This document shows, piece after piece, positions 1 through 7,418 of a stretch of DNA of 21,467 nt. The stretch covers positions 1 to 21,467 of the forward strand of contig CAIYTJ010000671.1 in NCBI GenBank assembly GCA_903929065.1, written 5' to 3'. Origin of the DNA: an uncultured Bacteroidales bacterium (GTDB taxonomy: Bacteria; Bacteroidota; Bacteroidia; Bacteroidales; Paludibacteraceae). How positions within the stretch are numbered: position 1 is the stretch's first letter; each line of letters opens with the position of its first letter. The notes beneath the pieces are model-generated. The model saw only the letters and a program-made list of their open reading frames with translations. It made no database searches and was not told the origin of the DNA. Both the position numbers and the translations under genes were made by a program.

Positions 1-1162
1 ACTGTCCTGCAATCAGATAATCACCTGAAGGAGTTACGGAAAAACTCTCGACCATAAACTTCTTTCCCTTGTATTCGCTTGCTCCTTTATCGCCGGGTGC
101 TGTTTTAAATTTCTTTTTAATATCCGAAACCGATGTGGTTGAAGCAAAAGCCAATTGATCGCCGCTGAATTTAAGCAAATGGAAAAAATCCATATTTTGT
201 TCAGCTGATTTTCTCCAATATACATCTTGTAAATTAAATCCTTCGACTGAACCCGGGTTATAAATTGGACAATATTCACTAAAGACTTTTGAATAAGGCT
301 CTTTCGACTTTTTGGAATTTCCAAAGAAATAAATATCACCATCTTTTTCGTTGACAGCAGTAATAAGTAATGCCGGTGATGGGCTCTTGAATTCAACTTT
401 ATTTTTCAGGTTTCCTTTTAAATCATAGCGGAAATAAGTGTATTTTGAAATATCCGAAGCTCCTTTGTTTGGAGCAAACACCAACACTACATCAGGAGTA
501 TCATTTGTGCCATTTACCATGGCAGAGTAAACCAACGTATATGAACCGGTCAAATCAACCGGAATTTCTTTATACTCCATCTTTTCGTCCAAAATGTACT
601 CAAGGATAAGAAATTTATCTGCCTGAATTTTATCTTTGGTTTCGCTCTTTACAAGTGCAAACAGGTTTTTATGATCATCGTAGGAAGCATAACCAATGTA
701 TACTTTCCCATTGTCATTTTTTGGTTTTACCGTTTCTTTTTTAATAGTTTTCTTTTTTTGGTAGCACTGTTTGGTCTGATTCCACGTTTCCAATCTCAGT
801 TCTTTGTAAATTTTGAGTTTCCGGCTGAGTACATCAAAAGAAGTAGAGCCTCCTACGTAAGCTGAATAATACACATTTTGTACATCTTCTTTCTGTTCTT
901 TAAATGTCTGTTCATCAGATGTTCCAGTAAATTTCAAATTTTTGTCAAAAACATAATTTTCATAAGACATAACCTCGCTCTTTTTGTCAAGTCTCATCCG
1001 ATAAAGAACGTTCATGTAACCGTCATCGCTTTTAACAGCATTAAAGAGATGTCCTTTTTGAGACTTAGCCGAAAGAGGTTGAATAACTTCTTTAATTACC
1101 TGTGCATAAATGGATGTTATAAAAAACATCAGAAATGGAACAATAAATAAATGTCTTTTCAT
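1..1162 (-). CDS. Secreted protein of unknown function, 3' end outside the window
   Basis: An uninterrupted minus-strand frame runs from an ATG at 1162 to the left edge (387 codons, no stop), so the C-terminus is missing. The product starts MKRHLFIVPFLMFFITSIYA-Q, a typical Sec signal peptide with the cut near residue 20, so it is probably periplasmic or surface-exposed. The rest is rich in Lys, Asp, Tyr and Thr with alternating hydrophobic residues, which suggests a beta-rich, possibly propeller-like fold. Phrases such as 'DGDIYFFGNS' and 'GDYLIAGQ' near the edge resemble blade strands, but I recognise no family. It lies 277 nt beyond atpG, on the far side of the atp terminator, so it is a separate transcription unit. 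The frame is real because it stays open for the whole length and begins with a clean export signal. Its function is unknown. Confidence 0.8.
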   Translation of the reverse strand, partial: MKRHLFIVPFLMFFITSIYAQVIKEVIQPLSAKSQKGHLFNAVKSDDGYMNVLYRMRLDKKSEVMSYENYVFDKNLKFTGTSDEQTFKEQKEDVQNVYYSAYVGGSTSFDVLSRKLKIYKELRLETWNQTKQCYQKKKTIKKETVKPKNDNGKVYIGYASYDDHKNLFALVKSETKDKIQADKFLILEYILDEKMEYKEIPVDLTGSYTLVYSAMVNGTNDTPDVVLVFAPNKGASDISKYTYFRYDLKGNLKNKVEFKSPSPALLITAVNEKDGDIYFFGNSKKSKEPYSKVFSEYCPIYNPGSVEGFNLQDVYWRKSAEQNMDFFHLLKFSGDQLAFASTTSVSDIKKKFKTAPGDKGASEYKGKKFMVESFSVTPSGDYLIAGQ

Positions 1163-1243
1163 ATTGTATAGTATTAATTTCCTACTCTTTTGGCTTTTCG
1201 GTTTCGCCCCGTTTTTTCGAATGGTTGCTGGCTCCATCATAAT

Positions 1244-1251
1244 CAAATTTA
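1244..1251 (-). promoter_or_regulatory. Possible -7 element for the secreted-protein gene
   Basis: The minus strand reads TAAATTTG here, which fits the Bacteroidota -7 consensus TANNTTTG and lies about 80 nt before the ATG at 1162. No TTTG lies at the proper 19-21 nt upstream distance, so the call rests on one element. I see nothing else in the gene-free stretch 1163-1390. Confidence 0.3.
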
Positions 1252-1393
1252 AAGAAAACAAAAATAAGTTCTTGACTGCAAATTCCTGTAACCATTTACA
1301 TATGCTGACATATTATTTACACAATAAAATTATTTCTTTTCGCAATTATTACATCTTTGTTCACAACATATCAATTGACTTGTTGGAAACAAA

Positions 1394-1418
1394 AAAAGCC
1401 GCAAAATATGCGGCTTTT
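1394..1418 (-). terminator. Rho-independent terminator of the atp operon
   Basis: A perfect 10-bp inverted repeat (AAAAGCCGCA at 1394-1403 and TGCGGCTTTT at 1409-1418) has a 5-nt loop. On the minus strand it runs into a T-tract at 1397-1391. It starts 21 nt after the atpG stop codon, the last gene of the operon. Confidence 0.93.
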
Positions 1419-1439
1419 CCAATAATATGTCTGTTTGTC

Positions 1440-2306
1440 TTAATTTTGTCCGAATGAACCGCCCACAATATCGAGCAATTCGTTGGTAATAGCCTGCTGA
1501 CGTGATTTGTTGTACTGAAGTGAAAGTTCCTGCAGTAAATCTGTGGCATTGTCGGTAGCCATTTGCATGGCAATTGTTCGCGCTGCATGTTCAGAAGCAT
1601 TGGAATCCAGCAAAGCGGTATAAACCTTCAACCGAAGCACTTTGGGGATTAAATCGGCCATAATGGTTGCACGGTTAGGTTCTACAATATAATCGAGTGC
1701 CACCGTACCTTTTGTTGAAGGTTGCAATTGTATTGGCAAATACGTCTCTTCAGTCAAAACCTGTGTACTTTTGCTTTTAAAATGGTGGTAAATCAACTCC
1801 ACTTTATCAATTTGTTTGGTCTGAAACAATTGCATCACCTCATCAGCCAAAGTCAGTGCAGCTGCATATGTTGGTTTATCGGCCATTTTTTCGAAATCTC
1901 CTTCCGGTTCAAAGCCCGATTTAATGCAAGCTTTGGCTATTTTCTTTCCAACCGGAAAAATCAGGATATTTTCTTTTCCAAGCGATTTGTAATTTTCAAC
2001 CGCATGATTTAATTTCTTAATCACATTGGTATTGAAACTTCCGCACAAACTGGAATTGGAGGAAATGGCAATAATGGCCACCCTTTTTACTTCAGGATTT
2101 TCAGCAAAAACTGAAACATTATCTTCTTCGGCACTTAAAAAATTATTCAGCAAACCGTTCAGCCGTTGCTCATACGGGAAAAAATTCTCGATGGTCTTTT
2201 GTGCTTTTCGCAATTTAGCCGAAGACACCATCTTCATGGCCGATGTAATCTTCTGAGTCGACTTTACCGACTGAATACGTGATTTTATTTCCTTTAATGA
2301 AGACAT
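1440..2306 (-). CDS. atpG: ATP synthase F1 gamma subunit
   Basis: This is the central rotor shaft of F1, which couples rotation of the c ring to catalysis in the alpha3-beta3 head. The 288 residues match the family length. The N-terminal coiled-coil helix begins MSSLKEIKSRIQSVKSTQKI, and the C-terminal helix ends with the family signature ITNELLDIVGGSFGQN. The middle Rossmann-like part contains VKRVAIIAISSNSSLCGSFN (residues about 74-93). It is the last gene of the operon, 43 nt after atpA and just before the strong terminator. The start is supported by the canonical N-terminus. Nothing is odd in the gene; the spacer before it carries heptamer repeats. Confidence 0.97.
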   Translation of the reverse strand: MSSLKEIKSRIQSVKSTQKITSAMKMVSSAKLRKAQKTIENFFPYEQRLNGLLNNFLSAEEDNVSVFAENPEVKRVAIIAISSNSSLCGSFNTNVIKKLNHAVENYKSLGKENILIFPVGKKIAKACIKSGFEPEGDFEKMADKPTYAAALTLADEVMQLFQTKQIDKVELIYHHFKSKSTQVLTEETYLPIQLQPSTKGTVALDYIVEPNRATIMADLIPKVLRLKVYTALLDSNASEHAARTIAMQMATDNATDLLQELSLQYNKSRQQAITNELLDIVGGSFGQN

Positions 2307-2313
2307 TGTTTAA

Positions 2314-2342
2314 TTTACGATTTATTCATTTACAATTTACAA
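2314..2342. repeat. TTTAC(A/G)A heptamer repeats in the atpA-atpG spacer
   Basis: The 43-nt spacer (2307-2349) contains TTTACGA at 2314-2320 and two adjoining TTTACAA units at 2329-2335 and 2336-2342. The same heptamer recurs in the atpA-atpH and atpE-atpF spacers. Confidence 0.7.
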
Positions 2343-2349
2343 TTGAAAA

Positions 2350-3939
2350 TCATAAAACTGCCACCCTTTTAGCTACTTCGCCGGCTACTTTGGTGATGAT
2401 GCCAGTCACTTCGTCGTTTATAATTCCTTTTTTAAGCATATCTAATACATCTGCCTGATGGGATAGTTCAAGTACCATCAAAAATTCTTTCTGAAATTCC
2501 TGAACTTTATCAATCGGCACCGAAGCCAGTAAGCCGTTTGTACCGCAATAAAGCACCGCAACCTGTTTTTCAACAGACATTGGTTCATGCAAAGCCTGAA
2601 CGAGTAAGCGCGTATTTTTTTGTCCTTTATCAATAGTCATCGCAGTTACAGGGTCCATATCACCACCAAATTTAGTGAATGCTTCCAGTTCGCGGAACTG
2701 CGCCTGATCCATTTTCAATGTACCTGCCACTTTTTTCATGGTTTTAATCTGAGCGTTACCACCCACACGCGAAACCGAAATTCCTACGTTAATTGCCGGA
2801 CGGTTTCCCTGATTGAACAAGTCGGTATCGAGGAAAATCTGACCGTCGGTAATGGAAATTACGTTGGTTGGAATATAGGCTGAAACGTCACCTGCCTGAG
2901 TTTCAATAATCGGCAAAGCAGTCAATGAACCCCCGCCTTTTACTTTTCCTTTCAGACTTTCAGGCAAATCGTTCATTTGCTCGGCCACTTCCTGTTGCGA
3001 AATAACACGGGCTGCTCTTTCGAGTAAGCGCGAGTGCAAATAGAAAATATCGCCCGGATAAGCTTCACGACCGGAAGGACGACGAAGAATCAGCGAAACT
3101 TCGCGGTAAGCAACAGCTTGTTTCGATAAATCATCGTAAACCACCAATGCATGACGACCGGTATCGCGGAAAAATTCACCAATGGTTGCACCCGCAAACG
3201 GAGCGTAATATTGTAATGCAGCAGGATCGGAAGCCGTAGCCGAAACAATAACAGTATATTCCATGGCGCCTTTTTCAAGCAACGTATTGTAAATGGTTGC
3301 AACGGTCGAACCTTTTTGTCCGATAGCTACATAAATACAATACACAGGATCACCTGCTTCATAATTTGATTTCTGATTAATAATGGTGTCTATCGCCACA
3401 CTGGTTTTTCCGGTCTGACGGTCGCCGATAATCAACTCACGTTGTCCGCGGCCGATTGGAATCATGGCATCAACAGCTTTCAAACCGGTTTGTAACGGTT
3501 GATTTACAGGTTGACGGTAAATAACTCCCGGAGCTTTGCGTTCAAGCGGCATTTCAATCATCTCGCCGGAAATTTTTCCTTTTCCATCGAGCGGTTCACC
3601 AAGCGGATTGATAACGCGGCCCAACATGCCTTCGCCTACACCAATTGAAGCCACGCGTTTAGTCCGTTTCACGGTAAAACCTTCCTTAATCTGGCTGGTT
3701 GGTCCGAGCAAAACAGCTCCCACGTTATCTTCTTCGAGGTTCATTACGATGGCTTTCATACCGTTCTCAAATTCAAGCAATTCGTTGGCTTCGGCATTGC
3801 GAAGTCCGTAAATACGAACCACACCATCGCTGACCTGCAACACAGTACCTACTTCGTCAAACTGAACGCTGGTATCAATTCCTTCGAGTTGCATCCGAAG
3901 AATTTCGGATACTTCGCTCACCTTAATATTATCAGACAT
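2350..3939 (-). CDS. atpA: ATP synthase F1 alpha subunit
   Basis: This is the non-catalytic nucleotide-binding subunit that alternates with beta in the F1 hexamer, at the cytoplasmic face of the membrane. The 529 residues are slightly longer than the roughly 510 usual for the family. The beta-barrel N-terminal domain covers about residues 1-95. Walker A GDRQTGKT is at 172-179. The arginine that reaches into the beta active site lies in the conserved stretch NVGISVSRVGG, in the second half. The start MSDNIKVSEV is the usual N-terminus and aligns with other alphas. It is flanked by a 107-nt spacer from atpH and a 43-nt spacer from atpG, both with heptamer repeats. Confidence 0.98.
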   Translation of the reverse strand: MSDNIKVSEVSEILRMQLEGIDTSVQFDEVGTVLQVSDGVVRIYGLRNAEANELLEFENGMKAIVMNLEEDNVGAVLLGPTSQIKEGFTVKRTKRVASIGVGEGMLGRVINPLGEPLDGKGKISGEMIEMPLERKAPGVIYRQPVNQPLQTGLKAVDAMIPIGRGQRELIIGDRQTGKTSVAIDTIINQKSNYEAGDPVYCIYVAIGQKGSTVATIYNTLLEKGAMEYTVIVSATASDPAALQYYAPFAGATIGEFFRDTGRHALVVYDDLSKQAVAYREVSLILRRPSGREAYPGDIFYLHSRLLERAARVISQQEVAEQMNDLPESLKGKVKGGGSLTALPIIETQAGDVSAYIPTNVISITDGQIFLDTDLFNQGNRPAINVGISVSRVGGNAQIKTMKKVAGTLKMDQAQFRELEAFTKFGGDMDPVTAMTIDKGQKNTRLLVQALHEPMSVEKQVAVLYCGTNGLLASVPIDKVQEFQKEFLMVLELSHQADVLDMLKKGIINDEVTGIITKVAGEVAKRVAVL

Positions 3940-3947
3940 CTTGTAAT

Positions 3948-4045
3948 AATTTACGATTTTATAATTTACAATTTACGATTGGAGACTCCTGATTACAACT
4001 TACGGCAAAAGCAATCGCAAATCGTACATCTTTAAATCGTAAATT
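3948..4045. repeat. Spacer element bounded by a perfect 12-bp inverted repeat (atpH-atpA)
   Basis: AATTTACGATTT at 3948-3959 is the exact reverse complement of AAATCGTAAATT at 4034-4045. The arms nearly fill the 107-nt atpH-atpA spacer; the right arm ends next to the atpH stop. Further heptamers TTTAC(A/G)A lie inside (about 3968-3982). It could form a long imperfect hairpin in the mRNA or be an inserted palindromic element. Confidence 0.65.
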
Positions 4046-4046
4046 T

Positions 4047-4601
4047 TTAAACGGTTTTTTTGTTTTTCTCAATATATTCCTGACGAATTCTGCGGAGCTG
4101 ACCGGAAACGCTGGCATCCCAACGTACAAAATCTACTTCGAACATGAATCCACCTAAAATTTCAGGATCAATTACCTTTTCCATTTCAACGGTGCCACCG
4201 GTTGTATTTTCAATTAAAGTCATCAATTTAGCCTCAACTGTTTTATTGACTTCAGCCGCAGTAGTCAGCTTTCCGAAATGGATATTTTTCTGTTTCCGGT
4301 ATAAATCAATGTATTTCAGCGCAATTTCGTGCAAATGTTTTTCGCGGTTGTTTTCCAGAATCAAATCTACAAAACGCTCGAATGGTTTGCTAACATTTCC
4401 ACCGGCAGCAAGGAAAATAATCTTCCGCTTTTCGGCATTTGCCAAAACGGGATTATCCAGCACCGTTTTCAATTCACTGAATTGAATGTAGCTCCTGGTC
4501 ATCGATTTTGCTTCGGTATACACACGGTCCTGTTCTTTGCTCACATTGGCAAAATCCAACAGCGCCTTGGCATAACGAACCGGTATGAGTCCTGTATTCA
4601 T
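4047..4601 (-). CDS. atpH: ATP synthase F1 delta subunit
   Basis: Delta (the homologue of mitochondrial OSCP) caps the F1 head and binds the b-subunit stalk, completing the stator. The 184 residues match the family. The N-terminal helical domain begins MNTGLIPVRYAKALLDFA, the usual 'RYAKALL' signature. The C-terminal part carries the family pattern around 'VEMEKVIDPEILGGFMFEVD', close to 'vDpsligGfvvri' of other deltas. It follows atpF after only 6 nt, suggesting translational coupling of the two stator genes. A 107-nt repeat-containing spacer separates it from atpA. The start is the first plausible ATG and fits family N-termini. Confidence 0.95.
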   Translation of the reverse strand: MNTGLIPVRYAKALLDFANVSKEQDRVYTEAKSMTRSYIQFSELKTVLDNPVLANAEKRKIIFLAAGGNVSKPFERFVDLILENNREKHLHEIALKYIDLYRKQKNIHFGKLTTAAEVNKTVEAKLMTLIENTTGGTVEMEKVIDPEILGGFMFEVDFVRWDASVSGQLRRIRQEYIEKNKKTV

Positions 4602-4607
4602 TCAGAA

Positions 4608-5108
4608 TTACGATTTAGAAACGTTGATTTCGTCAAGCAAACGGTTGATCATATCCATCTGTTCGGTTTTCTTTTCCAACTGTCCGCGAAGTACTTTTTC
4701 AGCAATATCAACCGATAACTCGGCCACCTGGCGGCGTATATCGCGAATAGCATCATCCTTCTCCATCAGAATTTGTTTACGGGCGTCTTCAATCAGTTTG
4801 GCCGCTTCAAGGGATGCTTTTTCCTTTGCATCTTTAATCAGCATTTCTTTCGATTGCGAAGCTTCATTCAGAATTTTTACGTGTTCTTTACGTGCATTAT
4901 CAAGAATCAGCAGACTTTCGTCTTTTACCTTAGCCAAATCATCATACGCTTTCTGGGCGCTGAGAAGCGACTCATCGATAAAAGCTTTGCGGTCTTCAAC
5001 CATCTTGATGATGACTGGAAAGCCAAATTTTGCAAGGATAAATGCAACTATCCCGAATGAAAGAAACATCCAGAATAACAGACCGGAATCAGGCAATAAT
5101 AACGACAT
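4608..5108 (-). CDS. atpF: ATP synthase Fo b subunit
   Basis: The b subunit is the peripheral stalk that anchors the alpha3-beta3 head to the a subunit through delta. The 166 residues begin with a short periplasmic lead and one membrane helix (about residues 8-28, with FWMFLSFGIVAFILAKFGF). A long charged helix follows to the C-terminus, with heptad spacing of Ala, Leu and Ile typical of the right-handed b dimer. 'AKFGFPVI' corresponds to the conserved junction between membrane and stalk. Only one b-type gene is present, so the stalk is presumably a homodimer. atpH follows after 6 nt, and a 107-nt spacer separates the gene from atpE. Confidence 0.95.
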   Translation of the reverse strand: MSLLLPDSGLLFWMFLSFGIVAFILAKFGFPVIIKMVEDRKAFIDESLLSAQKAYDDLAKVKDESLLILDNARKEHVKILNEASQSKEMLIKDAKEKASLEAAKLIEDARKQILMEKDDAIRDIRRQVAELSVDIAEKVLRGQLEKKTEQMDMINRLLDEINVSKS

Positions 5109-5119
5109 AATTCAATTGA

Positions 5120-5148
5120 TTTACAATTTTACAATTTACAATTTACAA
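5120..5148. repeat. Four TTTACAA heptamers in the atpE-atpF spacer
   Basis: TTTACAA occurs at 5120-5126, 5128-5134 (after one extra T), 5135-5141 and 5142-5148, framed by CAATTG at 5113-5118 and 5146-5151. It belongs to the same family as the repeats at 2314-2342 and 3948-4045. Confidence 0.75.
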
Positions 5149-5176
5149 TTGGCGGTATGTTGTCAATCGAAACTGG

Positions 5177-5195
5177 CAAAGACTTTCGGTCTTTG
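5177..5195 (-). promoter_or_regulatory. mRNA hairpin just after atpE
   Basis: CAAAGAC (5177-5183) and GTCTTTG (5189-5195) form a perfect 7-bp stem; on the mRNA the 5-nt loop is CGAAA. It starts 20 nt after the atpE stop. There is no T-tract, so it is not a classical terminator. A role in protecting or processing the 3' end of the highly needed atpE message is an inference. Confidence 0.5.
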
Positions 5196-5215
5196 ACTTC
5201 AGAACCGGAATTTGA

Positions 5216-5464
5216 TTACAGAATAAATCCGCAAACTACAATTGCAAACAAGGCAGCACCTTCAACAAGAGCAGCAGCAATAATCATAGACAAACGAATA
5301 TCCGATCCGGCTTCAGGTTGACGGGCAATGCCATCCATGGCTGATCCACCAATTCGTCCAATACCAAGACCTGCACCAATAACTGCCAGACCTGCACCAA
5401 GTCCTGCACCTAATTTAGCTAAACCTGCACCAGCGGCAGCTTGTAATAAAATTGTAAGTAACAT
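5216..5464 (-). CDS. atpE: ATP synthase Fo c subunit (proteolipid)
   Basis: This subunit forms the rotating c ring that carries protons across the membrane. It has 82 residues in two membrane helices. Helix 1 has the tight-packing glycine motif around GAGLGAGLAVIGAGLGIG (about residues 19-36). The polar loop ARQPE is at 47-51. The ion-binding carboxylate is E68 in AAALVEGAALF. E68 is followed by Gly rather than the Ser/Thr common in sodium-binding c subunits, so protons are the likelier ion (inference). Long spacers isolate the gene on both sides (125 nt from atpB, 107 nt from atpF), as befits the most abundant subunit. Confidence 0.97.
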   Translation of the reverse strand: MLLTILLQAAAGAGLAKLGAGLGAGLAVIGAGLGIGRIGGSAMDGIARQPEAGSDIRLSMIIAAALVEGAALFAIVVCGFIL

Positions 5465-5484
5465 AATTTTTAGTTTATTAATGA

Positions 5485-5591
5485 CCCCAAACCCCTAAAG
5501 GGGCTTTAAGACCAAGTTTATAATTATTTTAAATATTTCTTCTTTTTAAATTCAATCATCTCTAAGTCCCCTTCAGGGGATTTAGGGGTTT
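5485..5591. repeat. Nested inverted repeat filling the atpB-atpE spacer
   Basis: AAACCCCTAAA (5489-5499) and TTTAGGGGTTT (5581-5591) are exact reverse complements. Inside them lie CCCCTAAAGGGG (5492-5503) and CCCCTTCAGGGG (5568-5579), each self-complementary. The outer right arm runs into the atpB stop codon. The element differs from the heptamer family and resembles the repeat upstream of the DUF559 gene (21374-21433). Confidence 0.7.
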
Positions 5592-6678
5592 ATTCTTTAA
5601 CTTTATGAGCATGATGCGGTTCAACCCGCGCCAAACCAATGAAAACAGCTGATAGCAATACAAAAACGTATGCCTGAATATAAGCTACCAGCACTTCCAC
5701 CAGATTAATGAAAACGGTGAATAAAACCGAAACCACCGTCATGCTGGCGTTCATTGCAGGGCCTAAACTGACCGTTACAAAAACCAGACAAGTAAGACCC
5801 AATATGATAGAGTGTCCGGCCAGCATATTGGCAAAAAGACGAATCATTAACGCAAACGGTTTGGTAAATACACCAACCAATTCAATAGCCGGCATTAATG
5901 GTAGCGGCACTTTCAGCCAGACAGGCACATCAGGCCAGAAAATCTCGCGCCAGTATTCTTTTGTTCCAAATATATTTACAATCAGAAAAGTACAAATGGC
6001 AAGCGTAAACGTAATGGCGATATTACCGGTGACATTCGCACCGCCCGGAAAAATTGGGATAATCCCGATTAAATTATTCAGAAATATAAAGAAAAATACC
6101 GTCAGCAGATACGGTGAAAATTTCCGGTAATCTTTTCCAATACAAGGTTTTATCACATCATCGTTTATATTCATGATAAACAATTCCATAAAGCCTACAA
6201 ATCCTTTTTTCGATTCAAAAGTATCCTTTTTATACGAACGCGCCACCATCAAAATAATGAAAATCAACAACGTACTATTGAACAATAATGAAAAGACAAC
6301 TTTAGTAATGGAAATATCAAACGGTTTCACTTCGTTTCCTTTGGCATCTTTTTCTACAATTTTACCTTTATATTTTCCTTCAGCAGCAATAATCAACCCT
6401 TCGTATTCGCCCTTTTCGTGAAAAGCCGAAGACATGAAAACATGCCAGCCGGTAGTCTTACTGTAAACTATTACCGGAAGCGGAATAGCAATATCGGTCT
6501 CGCCGATTTTGGTAATGTGCCAGGTATATGAATCGGCTAAATGCTCCAGAATCAATTCTTTCACATCCAGTTTTTCAGGTTTTCCTGCAGCAGGCACTTC
6601 TTCTTTACCAAAAGCAAATGCCGTTGACAAAAAGAGAGTGATAACTATCAGGCTTAATATTTTACGTAAGCTATTCAT
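5590..6678 (-). CDS. atpB: ATP synthase Fo a subunit
   Basis: The a subunit provides the proton half-channels against which the c ring turns. The 362 residues are about 90 longer than E. coli AtpB. The excess is an N-terminal extension with a signal-like helix (residues about 5-23) and a roughly 100-residue hydrophilic domain (24-125) that should lie in the periplasm, as in other Bacteroidota. The catalytic core has the essential arginine R280 in FALMIRLFANMLAGH and the conserved glutamine Q335 in AYIQAYVFVLLS. E. coli E219 of 'AGE' is His here (H289). The start codon overlaps the end of the preceding membrane gene by 8 nt, indicating translational coupling. Confidence 0.96.
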   Translation of the reverse strand: MNSLRKILSLIVITLFLSTAFAFGKEEVPAAGKPEKLDVKELILEHLADSYTWHITKIGETDIAIPLPVIVYSKTTGWHVFMSSAFHEKGEYEGLIIAAEGKYKGKIVEKDAKGNEVKPFDISITKVVFSLLFNSTLLIFIILMVARSYKKDTFESKKGFVGFMELFIMNINDDVIKPCIGKDYRKFSPYLLTVFFFIFLNNLIGIIPIFPGGANVTGNIAITFTLAICTFLIVNIFGTKEYWREIFWPDVPVWLKVPLPLMPAIELVGVFTKPFALMIRLFANMLAGHSIILGLTCLVFVTVSLGPAMNASMTVVSVLFTVFINLVEVLVAYIQAYVFVLLSAVFIGLARVEPHHAHKVKE

Positions 6679-7075
6679 TTGTAAGTTTATTTTTTATATT
6701 CTCTTCGGTCAGATAGAAAAAATAAGTTTCAACACCAAGGTATATTAAATAAAATCCCATAAAAACGACAATAAAATCACGCATCTGTACTCTTTCAACC
6801 AAATAATAAATCCCGGCGAAAAGTAACGCAGCAGTGACTTTGCACAATTTGATAATCATATAAAGATTGACCAGTTTGCGCTGGTTTTCTTTGTAATCGC
6901 GTGTGACCACGGTTACGAAAACCAATCCCATGATATAAAAGAAACCCGGAATAACCGGATACCATCTGAAATAATGCGTTGGTAAACCCGCTTTCAACAA
7001 CCACCAAACTCCACAACCGCCTGCTAGCATGACAATTGTAAGAATCGTGTTTAGTTTGATTTTGAGTTTTTCCAT
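6671..7075 (-). CDS. AtpI-like small membrane protein of the ATP synthase operon
   Basis: A 134-residue protein with four predicted membrane helices (about 9-28, 40-57, 72-92 and 99-120) and short charged tails. It occupies the position between atpC and atpB where Bacteroidota operons carry an unnamed membrane gene. By position and topology it probably plays the part of AtpI (Fo assembly or c-ring insertion). The sequence lacks a motif I could use to prove homology, so I give no gene symbol. It starts 4 nt after the atpC stop and overlaps the atpB start by 8 nt. These contacts tie its translation to the Fo genes. Confidence 0.8.
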   Translation of the reverse strand: MEKLKIKLNTILTIVMLAGGCGVWWLLKAGLPTHYFRWYPVIPGFFYIMGLVFVTVVTRDYKENQRKLVNLYMIIKLCKVTAALLFAGIYYLVERVQMRDFIVVFMGFYLIYLGVETYFFYLTEENIKNKLTNE

Positions 7076-7079
7076 GTAA

Positions 7080-7325
7080 TCAGTTTTTCACTAATTCAAG
7101 GCAAACCGTCACCACATTATTGCTTATCTCAGCAAAACCACCATCAACCATCAGTTCTGTTTCGTTTTTGTCGGCAGTATAACTGATTTTACCTTCCTTC
7201 AACGACGAAATGAGCGGTGCGTGATTTTCCCACACCGTAAACAAGCCACTCGTTCCGGGCAAAGTCACCGAAGTTACTTCGCCTGAAAAATAGATTTGCT
7301 CGGGTGTTATTATTTCTAATTTCAT
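7080..7325 (-). CDS. atpC: ATP synthase F1 epsilon subunit, short form
   Basis: Epsilon joins the gamma shaft to the c ring. With 81 residues it consists only of the N-terminal beta-sandwich (MKLEIITPEQIYFSGEVTSV..., with GLFTVWENHAPLISSL and DGGFAEISNNVVTV). The C-terminal two-helix domain, which in E. coli epsilon (about 138 residues) reaches into F1 and inhibits ATP hydrolysis, is absent. Short epsilons are usual in Bacteroidota, so this is probably not a truncation. The gene lies 93 nt after atpD, beyond a long imperfect hairpin, and 4 nt before the AtpI-like gene. Control of ATP hydrolysis in this enzyme must rely on something other than the epsilon tail (inference). Confidence 0.95.
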   Translation of the reverse strand: MKLEIITPEQIYFSGEVTSVTLPGTSGLFTVWENHAPLISSLKEGKISYTADKNETELMVDGGFAEISNNVVTVCLELVKN

Positions 7326-7330
7326 TATTG

Positions 7331-7415
7331 TTGATTGGTTTATTGAGTTAATTGGTTAATTGGTTCTTGAAGTCTAATCTAAACCAATTAACTAGTCAAC
7401 CAATAAACTATTTAA
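7331..7415. repeat. Long imperfect inverted repeat in the atpD-atpC spacer
   Basis: The left arm at about 7331-7365 is built of TTAATTGG-type units (TTAATTGGTTAATTGG, starting 7348). The right arm at about 7381-7415 begins with the complementary AACCAATTAACT. Together they cover most of the 93-nt spacer and would fold the mRNA into one long AT-rich hairpin with a loop of about 15 nt. No T-tract follows. Confidence 0.65.
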
Positions 7416-7418
7416 CCA

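Noticed and set aside
34..1457. Several short open frames on both strands near the left edge
   Set aside because: They overlap one long minus-strand frame (1-1162) with a clear signal peptide, or lie in the intergenic and terminator region; none has a plausible protein composition.
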